Origin: Streptomyces flavofungini
Lineage (GTDB): Bacteria > Actinomycetota > Actinomycetes > Streptomycetales > Streptomycetaceae
NCBI RefSeq assembly: GCF_014650815.1
Contig: NZ_BMVR01000010.1
Span: 62,001-126,000, forward strand
Direction: 5' to 3'
Length of the DNA: 64,000 bases
Part shown: positions 33,027 through 42,493 of the stretch, piece after piece
Layout of the letters: every line of letters begins with the position of its first letter
Numbering within the stretch: position 1 is the first letter of the stretch
Position numbers and translations under genes: made by a program
Notes under the pieces: generated by a model
Databases searched by the model: none
Seen by the model: the letters and a program-made list of their open reading frames with translations, nothing else
Told to the model about the DNA's origin: nothing

Positions 33027-34429
33027 GGCAGGACGACAGGCAGCCCGAAGGGGGCGCCGACGGAGCCGGTAAACGGGCGTCCGCCGTCGTCGTGGGCGGC
33101 GGCCTGGCCGGTATCACCTCCGCCCTCGCCCTGGCCGACGCCGGCCTCGACGTCACTCTGCTCGAGGGCCGCCCGCGCCTCGGCGGACTCGCCTTCTCCT
33201 TCCAGCGCGGCGAACTGACCGTCGACAACGGCCAGCACGTCTACCTGCGCTGCTGCACCGCCTACCGCTGGTTCCTCGACCGGGTCGAGGGCGCGCACCT
33301 GGCGCCGGTGCAGGACCGTCTCGACGTACCCGTGCTCGATGCCGACCGGAACCGGCTCGGACGCCTGCGCCGCACCGCGCTGCCGGTGCCGCTGCACCTG
33401 GCCGCGAGCCTCGCCGGCTACCCGCATCTGTCGCTCGCCGAGCGCGCTGCCGTGGGGCGCGCGGCGCTCGCCCTCAAGGGACTCGACCCGGCCGACCCGG
33501 CGCTCGACAGTCAGGACTTCGGCAGCTGGCTGGCCGCCCGCGGACAGTCGAAGCGCGCCATCGAGGCCCTGTGGGACCTCGTCGGGGTCGCCACCCTCAA
33601 CGCCGTCGCGGGCGATGCCTCGCTGGGCCTCGCCGCGATGGTGTTCAAGACCGGGCTGCTCTCCGAGCCGGGCGCCGCCGACATCGGCTGGGCGCGGGTG
33701 CCCCTCGGTGACATCCATGACGGTCTGGCCCGCAAGGCGCTCGACTCGGCGGGCGTGCGTACCGAACTAAGAGCACGTGTCACCTCCGTCTCCCGTAGTA
33801 AGAACGGTGGTTGGCGCGTCGAGGTTCCCGGCGAGTCCATTCCGGCCGACACCGTGGTGCTCGCCGTGCCCCAGGCCGAGACCCACGATCTGCTCCCGGA
33901 CGGTGCCCTCGACGAGCCCGACCGGCTGCTCGGCATCGACACCGCGCCGATCCTGAACATCCATGTCGTGTACGACCGCAAGGTCCTGAGAAGGCCCTTC
34001 TTCGCCGCGCTCGGCACCCCCGTGCAGTGGGTCTTCGACCGGACCGAGGCCTCGGGCCTGGCCCAGGGGCAGTATCTGGCGCTGTCGCAGTCGGCCGCCC
34101 AGGACGAGATCGACGCTCCCGTGGCGGCGCTCAGGGAGCGCTATCTGCCGGAGCTCGAGCGCCTCCTGCCCGCCGCGCACGGCGCACGGGTCCTCGACTT
34201 CTTCGTGACCCGGGAGCGCACGGCGACATTCGCGCCCACGCCGGGCGTCGGCCGCCTGCGGCCGGGCGCGCACACCAACGCGTCCGGGCTCTACCTGGCC
34301 GGCGCGTGGACCGCGACCGGCTGGCCCGCGACGATGGAAGGCGCTGTGCGCAGCGGCATCACCGCAGCCAGGGCGGCCCTGACCGCACTGGACCGCCCCC
34401 ATGGCCATCTCTTCGAGGAGGCGGCGTGA
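33023..34429 (+). CDS. hpnE: Hydroxysqualene dehydroxylase/reductase HpnE
   Basis: FAD-dependent amine-oxidase-fold enzyme reducing hydroxysqualene to squalene. The 468-aa protein has the dinucleotide motif VVVGGGLAGITSALALADAG (about 19-38), LLEGRPRLGGLAFS, DNGQHVYLRCC, and the C-terminal GLYLAGAWTATGWPATMEGAVRSG (FAD-binding) segment. AAAGGGAGG lies before the ATG at 33023. The N-terminal 15 residues are hydrophilic and extra to the fold. It overlaps the polyprenyl synthase reading frame region only if the GTG at 34426 is used for that gene. Confidence 0.9.
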   Translation: MRQDDRQPEGGADGAGKRASAVVVGGGLAGITSALALADAGLDVTLLEGRPRLGGLAFSFQRGELTVDNGQHVYLRCCTAYRWFLDRVEGAHLAPVQDRLDVPVLDADRNRLGRLRRTALPVPLHLAASLAGYPHLSLAERAAVGRAALALKGLDPADPALDSQDFGSWLAARGQSKRAIEALWDLVGVATLNAVAGDASLGLAAMVFKTGLLSEPGAADIGWARVPLGDIHDGLARKALDSAGVRTELRARVTSVSRSKNGGWRVEVPGESIPADTVVLAVPQAETHDLLPDGALDEPDRLLGIDTAPILNIHVVYDRKVLRRPFFAALGTPVQWVFDRTEASGLAQGQYLALSQSAAQDEIDAPVAALRERYLPELERLLPAAHGARVLDFFVTRERTATFAPTPGVGRLRPGAHTNASGLYLAGAWTATGWPATMEGAVRSGITAARAALTALDRPHGHLFEEAA

Positions 34430-34488
34430 AGCTCGACCTGCTGGGGCCCCCGCCCCACGAACCCCGCACCGGAACCAGAGGAGAGAAT

Positions 34489-35550
34489 GTGCCGACTGTG
34501 CCCTCGGCCGAACCGGCCGCTGTGGACGTGACCGCGCTGCTGGAACGCGGCCGGACGCTGGCCACCCCGGTCCTGCGGTCCGCGGTGGACCGCCTCGCGC
34601 CGCCCATGGACACCGTCGCCGCCTACCACTTCGGCTGGATCGACGCGGCCGGCAACCCGGCCGTCGGCGACGGCGGCAAGGCCGTGCGCCCGGCGCTCGC
34701 CCTGCTCTCCGCGGAGGCCGCGGGCGCGAGCCCGGAGACCGGCGTGCCCGGCGCGGTCGCCGTCGAGCTGGTCCACAACTTCTCGCTCCTGCACGACGAC
34801 CTGATGGACGGCGACGAGCAGCGCCGCCACCGCGACACGGTGTGGAAGGTGCACGGCCCCGCGCAGGCGATCCTCGTCGGCGACGCGCTGTTCGCCCTCG
34901 CCAACGAGATCCTGCTCGAACTCGGCACCGTCGAGGCGGGCCGCGCGACCCGCCGCCTGACCACCGCGACCCGCGCCCTCATCGACGGCCAGGCGCAGGA
35001 CATCTCCTACGAGCACCGCGAGCGGGTCACCGTCGAGGAGTGCCTGGAGATGGAGGGCAACAAGACGGGCGCGCTGCTCGCCTGCGCGGTCTCCATCGGC
35101 GCGGTCCTCGGCGGCGCCGACGACGCCACCGCCGACATCCTGGAGAAGTACGGCTACCACCTGGGCCTCGCCTTCCAGGCCGTCGACGACCTGCTCGGCA
35201 TCTGGGGCGACCCCGAGGCCACCGGCAAGCAGACGTGGAGCGATCTGCGCCAGCGCAAGAAGTCGCTGCCGGTGGTCGCCGCGCTCGCCGCGGGCGGCCC
35301 GGCCTCGGAGCGGCTCGGCGAGCTGCTCGCCGCCGACGCCAAGAGCAACGACTTCGACAGCTTCTCCGAGGAGGAGTTCGCCGCGCGCGCCGCCCTGATC
35401 GAGCAGGCGGGCGGCCGCGAGTGGACCGCCGAGGAGGCGCGACGGCAGCACGCCGTCGCCATCGAGGCCCTGGACGCGGTCCAGATGCCGGACCAGGTGC
35501 GGGCGCAGCTCACCGCGCTCGCCGACTTCGTCGTCGTACGAAAGAGATGA
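34489..35550 (+). CDS. Polyprenyl (probably farnesyl/geranylgeranyl) diphosphate synthase
   Basis: Soluble trans-prenyltransferase, most likely making the FPP that HpnD consumes. The 353-residue protein has the first aspartate-rich motif LLHDDLMDGD and the second DDLLGIWGDPEATGKQ, plus GGKAVRPAL and LVGDALFALA. A phenylalanine five residues before the first DD suggests a short (C15-C20) product; the exact length needs assay. The GTG at 34489 is preferred because GAGGAG is six bases upstream; a GTG at 34426 overlapping the hpnE stop would add 21 residues. It lies between hpnE and shc. Confidence 0.88.
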   Translation: MPTVPSAEPAAVDVTALLERGRTLATPVLRSAVDRLAPPMDTVAAYHFGWIDAAGNPAVGDGGKAVRPALALLSAEAAGASPETGVPGAVAVELVHNFSLLHDDLMDGDEQRRHRDTVWKVHGPAQAILVGDALFALANEILLELGTVEAGRATRRLTTATRALIDGQAQDISYEHRERVTVEECLEMEGNKTGALLACAVSIGAVLGGADDATADILEKYGYHLGLAFQAVDDLLGIWGDPEATGKQTWSDLRQRKKSLPVVAALAAGGPASERLGELLAADAKSNDFDSFSEEEFAARAALIEQAGGREWTAEEARRQHAVAIEALDAVQMPDQVRAQLTALADFVVVRKR

Positions 35551-35655
35551 TCACTATCGGCCCCAACTGAATCGCAGTCGCCGGCCTGTGTCCCTCCAGG
35601 GCACCGGCCGACGGCGGACCCAGCAGAGATGAAGCACTGCGTAGAAGGGGAAGCC

Positions 35656-37650
35656 ATGACAGCGACGACCGACGGAAGCACCGGAGCGGCAACGCCCCGA
35701 GCGGCCTCGGCCACCGGAACGACCGACACCACCCCCGCGCCGCCCGGGGTGCCGGGTGCCGCGGCGCGCGCCATAGAACGGTCCACTCAATTCCTGTTGT
35801 CCCGCCAGGACGCCCAGGGATGGTGGAAGGGCGACCTGGCAACCAATGTGACCATGGACGCCGAGGACCTGTTGCTCCGTCAGTTCTTGGGCATCCAGGA
35901 CGAATCGACGACCAGGGCCGCCGGACTCTTCATCCGCGGCGAGCAGCGTGACGACGGCACCTGGGCCACCTTCTACGGCGGCCCCGGCGAACTCTCCGCC
36001 ACCATCGAGGCGTATGTCGCGCTGCGCCTCGCGGGGGACGCACCCGACGCCCCGCACATGGCGAAGGCGTCCGCCTGGATCAGGGAGCGCGGCGGCATCG
36101 CCTCCGCCCGGGTCTTCACCCGCATCTGGCTCGCCCTCTTCGGCTGGTGGAAGTGGGACGACCTGCCCGAGCTGCCGCCCGAACTCCTTTATTTTCCCAA
36201 GTGGTTCCCGCTCAACATTTACGATTTCGGCTGCTGGGCGCGACAGACCATCGTGCCGCTCACCATTGTCTCGGCCAAGCGTCCGGTCCGTCCCGCGCCC
36301 TTCGCGCTGGACGAGCTGCACACCGACGCGAGCGCGCCAAACCCCGCCAAGCCCCTTGCCCCGATGGCGAGTTGGGACGGCGTCTTCCAGCGCATGGACA
36401 AGGCGCTGCACCTTTATCACAAGGTCGCGCCGCGCGGCGTGCGCAAGGCGGCGATGAACAGCGCCGCGCGCTGGATCATCGAACGGCAGGAGAACGACGG
36501 CTGCTGGGGCGGCATCCAGCCGCCCGCCGTGTACTCCGTGATCGCGCTGCACCTGATGGGCTACGACCTCGACCACCCGGTCCTGAAGGCCGGTCTCGCG
36601 TCCCTGGACCGGTTCGCCGTGTGGCGCGAGGACGGTGCCCGGATGATCGAGGCCTGTCAGTCGCCGGTGTGGGACACCTGCCTGGCGGCCATCGCCCTCG
36701 CCGACGCCGGGGTGCCCGCCGACCATCCGCAGCTCGTCAAGGCCGCGGACTGGATGCTGGGCGAGCAGATCGTGCGGCCCGGCGACTGGTCGGTGCGCAG
36801 GCCGGGCCTCACCCCCGGCGGCTGGGCCTTCGAATTCCACAACGACAACTACCCCGACATCGACGACACCGCCGAGGTCGTCCTCGCGCTGCGCCGGGTC
36901 GCGCACCCGGACAAGCCGCGCCTGGAGAACGCCATCGCGCGCGGGGTGCGCTGGAACCTCGGCATGCAGTCGAAGAACGGCGCCTGGGCCGCCTTCGACG
37001 TCGACAACACCAGTTCCTTCCCCAACCGGTTGCCGTTCTGCGACTTCGGCGAGGTCATCGACCCGCCCTCCGCCGACGTCACCGCGCACGTCGTGGAGAT
37101 GCTCGCCTACGAGGGCAAGTCCCACGACCCGCGCACCCGGCGCGGCGTGGAGTGGCTGCTCGCCGAACAGGAGGCGAACGGCGCCTGGTTCGGGCGCTGG
37201 GGCGTCAACTACGTCTACGGCACCGGGTCGGTGCTGCCCGCGCTCGTCGCCGCCGGGCTGCCCGCCTCGCATCCGGCGATCCGGCGCGCGGTCGCCTGGC
37301 TGGAGTCGGTGCAGAACGACGACGGCGGCTGGGGCGAGGACCTGCGCTCCTACCGCGACGAGCAGTGGATCGGACGCGGCGCCTCCACCGCGTCCCAGAC
37401 GGCCTGGGCGCTGCTGGCGCTGCTCGCGGCCGGGGAGCGGGACGCCAAGTGCGTGGAGCGCGGTGTCGACTGGCTGGTCCAGACGCAGACCGAGGACGGC
37501 TCCTGGGACGAGCCGTACTTCACCGGCACCGGCTTCCCCTGGGACTTCTCCATCAACTACCACCTCTACCGGCAGGTCTTCCCGCTGACCGCGCTCGGCC
37601 GGTACGTCAACGGAGAGCCGGCCCTCGGTGCCTCCGGCAAGGGGGGCTGA
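35656..37650 (+). CDS. shc: Squalene-hopene cyclase
   Basis: Membrane-associated (monotopic) terpene cyclase converting squalene to hopene and hopanol. The 664-residue protein has repeated QW motifs (QDAQGWWKGD, QENDGCWGG, QSKNGAWAAF, QEANGAWFGRW, QNDDGGWGED, QTEDGSWDE), and the protonating DIDDT motif at residues 401-405. The GAFD/VDN segment is also seen. The ATG at 35656 follows AAGGGG by six bases; an upstream in-frame ATG (35629) has none. The N-terminal 40 residues are Thr/Ala-rich and not part of the fold. The stop overlaps the hpnG start (TGATG). Confidence 0.95.
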   Translation: MTATTDGSTGAATPRAASATGTTDTTPAPPGVPGAAARAIERSTQFLLSRQDAQGWWKGDLATNVTMDAEDLLLRQFLGIQDESTTRAAGLFIRGEQRDDGTWATFYGGPGELSATIEAYVALRLAGDAPDAPHMAKASAWIRERGGIASARVFTRIWLALFGWWKWDDLPELPPELLYFPKWFPLNIYDFGCWARQTIVPLTIVSAKRPVRPAPFALDELHTDASAPNPAKPLAPMASWDGVFQRMDKALHLYHKVAPRGVRKAAMNSAARWIIERQENDGCWGGIQPPAVYSVIALHLMGYDLDHPVLKAGLASLDRFAVWREDGARMIEACQSPVWDTCLAAIALADAGVPADHPQLVKAADWMLGEQIVRPGDWSVRRPGLTPGGWAFEFHNDNYPDIDDTAEVVLALRRVAHPDKPRLENAIARGVRWNLGMQSKNGAWAAFDVDNTSSFPNRLPFCDFGEVIDPPSADVTAHVVEMLAYEGKSHDPRTRRGVEWLLAEQEANGAWFGRWGVNYVYGTGSVLPALVAAGLPASHPAIRRAVAWLESVQNDDGGWGEDLRSYRDEQWIGRGASTASQTAWALLALLAAGERDAKCVERGVDWLVQTQTEDGSWDEPYFTGTGFPWDFSINYHLYRQVFPLTALGRYVNGEPALGASGKGG

Positions 37651-38300
37651 TGGCCGTGACCCCGGCGCCGCCGGGCCCCGCACCGCTCCTCGTCGCCTGT
37701 GCGCTCGGCATCGAGCGCCTCGCCCTGCGCACCGGCGACCGGGGCGGCGCGAGCGGGCCCATGACCGTCCTGCGGACCGGCATGGGCCCGAAGGCCGCCG
37801 AGCGCGCCGTCACCACGGCGCTCGGCACCCCGTCCCTGCGGGACGCGGCGGTCGTGGCCACCGGCTTCTGCGCCGGGCTCGCCCCCGGCATGCACCCCGG
37901 CGACCTGGTCGTCGCCGAGGAGACCCGGCACGACGGCGGCGCCACGCCCTGCGTCGGCACGGAACTCCTGGTCGAGGAGCTGGTGCGGGCGCTGCCCCGG
38001 CGCACCGTGCACACCGGGCCGCTCACGGGGTCCGACCACGTCGTCCGCGGCCACGAACGCGGCGATCTGCTCGCCACCGGCGCGATCGCGGTGGACATGG
38101 AGTCCGCCGTCACGCTGCGCACCGCGGCGGCGGCCGGGTCCCGGCCGGTTGCCGCCGTCCGGGTGGTCGTGGACGCCCCACAGCACGAACTCGTACGGAT
38201 CGGCACGGTGCGCGGTGGAATATCGGCCTTCCGCGTTCTCCGTGCCGTGCTTCCCGCTTTCTTCGAATGGCACCGTTCTTCGCTGCTCCCCCGGAGGTGA
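37650..38300 (+). CDS. hpnG: Adenosylhopane nucleosidase HpnG
   Basis: Purine nucleosidase-type enzyme releasing adenine from adenosylhopane to give ribosylhopane. The 216-aa protein has the phosphorylase-superfamily features VVATGFCAGLAPGMHPGDLVV (about 71-91) and AIAVDMESAVTLRTA (about 148-162), the latter being the MES motif of MTA/SAH nucleosidases, with a catalytic Asp region RVVVDAPQHE. It is coupled to shc by a TGATG overlap and precedes hpnH by five bases. Confidence 0.9.
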   Translation: MAVTPAPPGPAPLLVACALGIERLALRTGDRGGASGPMTVLRTGMGPKAAERAVTTALGTPSLRDAAVVATGFCAGLAPGMHPGDLVVAEETRHDGGATPCVGTELLVEELVRALPRRTVHTGPLTGSDHVVRGHERGDLLATGAIAVDMESAVTLRTAAAAGSRPVAAVRVVVDAPQHELVRIGTVRGGISAFRVLRAVLPAFFEWHRSSLLPRR

Positions 38301-38305
38301 GCCAG

Positions 38306-39328
38306 ATGGTCATGCCGCTGCGTCAGTCGATCAAGGTCGCTACGTACCTGATGGAACAGAAGCTGCGCAAGCGGGACAAGTTCCCGCTGATTGTCGAGTT
38401 GGAGCCGCTGTTCGCCTGCAATTTGAAGTGCGAGGGCTGCGGCAAGATCCAGCACCCGGCCGGGGTGCTCAAGCAGCGGATGCCGGTGGCCCAGGCCGTG
38501 GGCGCCGTTCTCGAGTCCGGTGCGCCGATGGTGTCCATCGCCGGTGGCGAGCCGCTGATGCACCCTCAGATCGATGAGATCGTAAGGCAGTTGGTCGCCA
38601 AGAAGAAGTACGTCTTCCTTTGCACCAATGCCATGCTGCTGCGCAAGAAGATGGACAAGTTCACGCCCTCGCCGTATTTCGCGTTCGCCGTGCACATCGA
38701 CGGGATGCGGGAGCGCCACGACGAGTCGGTGGCGAAGGAGGGGGTGTTCGACGAGGCGGTCGAGGCCATGAAGGAGGCCAAGCGGCGCGGCTTCCGGGTC
38801 ACCACCAACTCGACCTTCTTCAACACCGACACCCCGCAGACGATCATCGAGGTGCTCAACTTCCTCAATGACGAGCTGCAGGTCGACGAGATGATGCTGT
38901 CGCCCGCCTACGCCTACGAGAAGGCGCCCGACCAGGAGCACTTCCTCGGCGTCGAGCAGACCCGCGAGCTGTTCAAGAAGGCCTTCGCGGGCGGCAACCG
39001 GCGGCGCTGGCGGCTCAACCACTCGCCGTTGTTCCTCGACTTCCTCGAGGGCAAGGTCGATTTCCAGTGCACGGCGTGGGCGATCCCCAACTACTCGCTC
39101 TTCGGCTGGCAGCGCCCCTGCTATCTGATGAGCGACGGGTACGTCCCGACGTACCGGGAGCTGATCGAGAAGACCGACTGGTCCAAGTACGGCCGCGGCA
39201 AGGACGAGCGGTGCGCCAACTGCATGGCGCACTGCGGCTACGAGCCCACGGCCGTGCTCGCCACCATGGGCTCCCTCAAGGAGTCCCTGCGGGCCATGCG
39301 CGAGACCGTCAACGGAAATCGCGGGTGA
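38306..39328 (+). CDS. hpnH: Radical SAM adenosylhopane synthase HpnH
   Basis: Radical SAM enzyme that adds 5'-deoxyadenosyl to hopene (diploptene) to form adenosylhopane. The 340-residue protein has the [4Fe-4S] motif C38-x3-C42-x2-C45 (ACNLKCEGCG), SIAGGEPLMHP as the SAM-binding GGEP motif, and a C-terminal domain with further cysteines (TAWAIPN...CYLMS, CANCMAHCGY). GGAGG lies eight bases before the ATG at 38306; this excludes an upstream in-frame ATG inside hpnG. ispG starts four bases after its stop. Confidence 0.93.
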   Translation: MVMPLRQSIKVATYLMEQKLRKRDKFPLIVELEPLFACNLKCEGCGKIQHPAGVLKQRMPVAQAVGAVLESGAPMVSIAGGEPLMHPQIDEIVRQLVAKKKYVFLCTNAMLLRKKMDKFTPSPYFAFAVHIDGMRERHDESVAKEGVFDEAVEAMKEAKRRGFRVTTNSTFFNTDTPQTIIEVLNFLNDELQVDEMMLSPAYAYEKAPDQEHFLGVEQTRELFKKAFAGGNRRRWRLNHSPLFLDFLEGKVDFQCTAWAIPNYSLFGWQRPCYLMSDGYVPTYRELIEKTDWSKYGRGKDERCANCMAHCGYEPTAVLATMGSLKESLRAMRETVNGNRG

Positions 39329-39332
39329 CGTC

Positions 39333-40499
39333 ATGACCCCTGGAGTGCCCGTCGCATTGGGCCTCCCGGAGCTGCCGGTCCGGCCCCTCGCCGAGCGCCG
39401 CCTCTCGCGGCGCATCGAGGTCGGACCGGTGGCCGTGGGGGGCGGCGAGCCGGTGTCGGTGCAGTCGATGACGACGACGCGTACGTCGGACATCGGGGCG
39501 ACGCTGCAGCAGATCGCGGAGCTGACGGCGTCGGGGTGCCAGATCGTCCGGGTGGCGTGTCCGACGCAGGACGACGCCGACGCGCTCGCGACGATCGCGC
39601 GCAAATCGCAGATCCCGGTGATCGCCGACATTCACTTCCAGCCGAAGTACGTGTTCGCGGCGATCGACGCCGGGTGCGCGGCGGTGCGGGTGAACCCCGG
39701 CAACATCAAGCAGTTCGACGACCGGGTGCGGGACATCGCCCGGGCGGCGAGCGACGCGGGTACGCCGATCCGCATCGGCGTCAACGCGGGTTCCCTGGAC
39801 GCGCGCCTCCTGAAGAAGTACGGCAAGGCGACGCCCGAGGCGCTGGTCGAGTCGGCGCTGTGGGAGGCGTCCCTCTTCGAGGAGCACGGCTTCCGGGACA
39901 TCAAGATCTCGGTGAAGCACAACGACCCGGTGGTGATGGTCAACGCCTATCGGCAGTTGGCCGCCGCCTGCGACTATCCGCTGCACCTGGGTGTGACGGA
40001 GGCCGGTCCGGCGTTCCAGGGGACGATCAAGTCGGCCGTCGCGTTCGGCGCGCTGCTCAGCGAGGGCATCGGCGACACGATCCGCGTCTCGCTGTCGGCT
40101 CCTCCGGCCGAGGAGGTCAAGGTCGGCATCCAGATCCTGGAGTCGCTGAACCTGCGCCAGCGGCGCCTGGAGATCGTGTCGTGCCCCTCCTGCGGGCGCG
40201 CCCAGGTCGACGTGTACAAGCTGGCGGACGAGGTGACGGCGGGGCTCGACGGCATGGAGGTGCCGTTGCGGGTCGCGGTCATGGGGTGTGTGGTGAACGG
40301 GCCGGGTGAGGCGCGTGAGGCCGATCTGGGTGTCGCGTCCGGCAACGGCAAGGGGCAGATCTTCGTGAAGGGCGAGGTCGTCAAGACCGTGCCCGAATCG
40401 AAGATCGTGGAGACCCTGATCGAAGAGGCGATGAAGATCGCCGAGCAGATGGAGGCCGCAGGCGTCCCGTCCGGGGTGCCCGACGTCACCGTGAGCTGA
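39333..40499 (+). CDS. ispG: 4-hydroxy-3-methylbut-2-enyl diphosphate synthase
   Basis: Iron-sulfur enzyme of the MEP pathway converting MEcPP to HMBPP. The 388-aa GcpE protein has QSMTTTRTSDI (about 46-56), HFQPKYVF, VRVNPGNIK, GVTEAGPAF, and the cluster ligands CPSCGR (about 286-291) and CVVNGPGEA (about 318-326). It uses the short bacterial form without the plant insert. Its presence inside the hopanoid operon, with dxs next, indicates a pathway-dedicated second copy if, as usual in Streptomyces, other copies exist elsewhere. Confidence 0.95.
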   Translation: MTPGVPVALGLPELPVRPLAERRLSRRIEVGPVAVGGGEPVSVQSMTTTRTSDIGATLQQIAELTASGCQIVRVACPTQDDADALATIARKSQIPVIADIHFQPKYVFAAIDAGCAAVRVNPGNIKQFDDRVRDIARAASDAGTPIRIGVNAGSLDARLLKKYGKATPEALVESALWEASLFEEHGFRDIKISVKHNDPVVMVNAYRQLAAACDYPLHLGVTEAGPAFQGTIKSAVAFGALLSEGIGDTIRVSLSAPPAEEVKVGIQILESLNLRQRRLEIVSCPSCGRAQVDVYKLADEVTAGLDGMEVPLRVAVMGCVVNGPGEAREADLGVASGNGKGQIFVKGEVVKTVPESKIVETLIEEAMKIAEQMEAAGVPSGVPDVTVS

Positions 40500-40522
40500 A
40501 CAACCAGTAAGGGGGCCCGAGC

Positions 40523-42493
40523 ATGACCATTCTGGAGACGATCCGGGGGCCGCACGACCTGAAGGCGCTGACCGAAGCCGATCTTGCCGAACTGGCGGAG
40601 GAAATACGGGAGTTCCTGGTGCACGCGGTCGCCAGGACCGGCGGTCACCTCGGGCCCAACCTGGGCGTGGTGGAGCTCACCATGGCCCTGCACCGGGTCT
40701 TCGAGTCGCCCGTCGACCGCATCGTGTGGGACACCGGCCACCAGAGCTACGTGCACAAGCTGCTGACCGGGCGTCAGGACTTCTCCAAGCTGCGCGGCAA
40801 AGGGGGCCTGTCCGGCTATCCCTCGCGCGAGGAGTCCGCACACGACATCGTCGAGAACAGCCACGCGTCGACCGCGCTCGGCTGGGCCGACGGCCTCGCC
40901 AAGGCCCGTGACGTGCTCGGCGAGCGCGGGCACGTCGTCGCCGTCATCGGGGACGGCGCGCTCACCGGCGGCATGGCCTGGGAGGCGCTGAACAACATCG
41001 CGGCCGCCAAGGACCAGCCGCTGATCATCGTCGTCAACGACAACGAACGCTCGTACGCCCCCACCATCGGCGGCCTCGCCAACCACCTGGCCACCCTGCG
41101 CACCACCGACAGCTACGAGCAGGTCCTCGCCTGGGGCAAGGACTTCCTCCAGCGCACCCCCGTCGTCGGCCGCACCCTGTACGAATCGCTGCACGGCGCT
41201 AAGAAGGGCTTCAAGGACGCCTTCGCACCGCAGGGCATGTTCGAGGACCTGGGCCTGAAGTACGTCGGCCCGATCGACGGGCACGACATCAAGGCCGTCG
41301 AGTCGGCGCTGCGCCGCGCGAAGCGCTTCCACGGGCCCGTGCTCGTGCACTGCCTCACCGAGAAGGGCCGCGGCTACGAACCCGCGCTCGCCGACGAGGC
41401 CGACCGCTTCCACACCGTCGGCGTCATGGACCCCCTCACCTGTGAGCCCCTCGCCCCGTCCAACGGCCCTTCCTGGACCTCGGTGTTCGGCGACGAGATC
41501 GTCCGCATCGGCGCCGAGCGCGAGGACGTCGTGGCGATCACGGCCGCCATGCTGCACCCGGTGGGCCTCACCAAGTTCGCCGAGGCCTATCCCGACCGGG
41601 TGTGGGACGTCGGCATCGCCGAGCAGCACGCGGCGGTCGCGGCCGCCGGGCTCGCCACCGGCGGGCTCCACCCCGTCGTCGCCGTCTACGCCACCTTCCT
41701 CAACCGCGCCTTCGACCAGCTCCTGATGGACGTCGCGCTGCACCGGTGCGGGGTCACCTTCGTGCTCGACCGCGCCGGGGTCACCGGGCCCGACGGCGCC
41801 TCGCACAACGGCATGTGGGACCTGTCCGTCCTCCAGGTCGTCCCCGGCCTGCGCATCGCCGCGCCGCGCGACGCCGACCAGCTCCGGACACAGTTGCGCG
41901 AGGCCGTCGCCGTCGACGACGCGCCCACGCTGTTGCGGTTCCCCAAGGAGTCGGTGGGGCCCGTGATCCCGGCCGTGGACCGCGTCGGCGTCATGGACGT
42001 GCTGAGCCGGGGCCCCGAAGAGGAGGAGGGGACGGCCGCCGATGTGCTGCTCGTCGCGGTCGGCGTGATGGCCCCGGTGTGCCTGGGCGCCGCCGATCTG
42101 CTGCGGGAGCGGGGGATCAGTGCCACCGTGGTCGACCCGCGCTGGGTCAAGCCCGTGGACCCGGCGCTGCCCGAGCTCGCGGGGCGGCACCGGCTCGTCG
42201 CGGTCGTCGAGGACAACAGCAAGGCGTCCGGGGTCGGCGCGGCGGTCGCGCTGGCCCTGGGCGAGGCCGAAGTGGACGTTCCCGTACGGCGGTTCGGCAT
42301 CCCCGACCAGTTCCTCGCGCACGCCAAGCGGGGCGAGGTCCTCGCCGACCTCGGGCTCACCCCCGTCGAGATCGCCGGGAGCATCAGCGCGACCATCGCG
42401 CGCCGGGACGCCACCGGCGCCGGCGCGCCGGAACAGGCCGGTCCCACCGGCACCAAGAGAGCCGGTGCGGCCGGCGAGGAGAACCGGGCATGA
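40523..42493 (+). CDS. dxs: 1-deoxy-D-xylulose-5-phosphate synthase
   Basis: Thiamine-diphosphate enzyme condensing pyruvate and glyceraldehyde 3-phosphate, the first MEP step. The 656-residue protein has GGHLGPNLGVVELT (about 38-51), the TPP motif GDGALTGGMAWEALNN (about 151-166), VNDNERSYAPTIG, and transketolase landmarks DRAGVTGPDGASHNG and GIAEQHAA. The C-terminal 30 residues are a Gly/Ala/Thr-rich extension. AAGGGGG precedes the ATG. The stop overlaps the aminotransferase start (ATGA). Confidence 0.95.
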   Translation: MTILETIRGPHDLKALTEADLAELAEEIREFLVHAVARTGGHLGPNLGVVELTMALHRVFESPVDRIVWDTGHQSYVHKLLTGRQDFSKLRGKGGLSGYPSREESAHDIVENSHASTALGWADGLAKARDVLGERGHVVAVIGDGALTGGMAWEALNNIAAAKDQPLIIVVNDNERSYAPTIGGLANHLATLRTTDSYEQVLAWGKDFLQRTPVVGRTLYESLHGAKKGFKDAFAPQGMFEDLGLKYVGPIDGHDIKAVESALRRAKRFHGPVLVHCLTEKGRGYEPALADEADRFHTVGVMDPLTCEPLAPSNGPSWTSVFGDEIVRIGAEREDVVAITAAMLHPVGLTKFAEAYPDRVWDVGIAEQHAAVAAAGLATGGLHPVVAVYATFLNRAFDQLLMDVALHRCGVTFVLDRAGVTGPDGASHNGMWDLSVLQVVPGLRIAAPRDADQLRTQLREAVAVDDAPTLLRFPKESVGPVIPAVDRVGVMDVLSRGPEEEEGTAADVLLVAVGVMAPVCLGAADLLRERGISATVVDPRWVKPVDPALPELAGRHRLVAVVEDNSKASGVGAAVALALGEAEVDVPVRRFGIPDQFLAHAKRGEVLADLGLTPVEIAGSISATIARRDATGAGAPEQAGPTGTKRAGAAGEENRA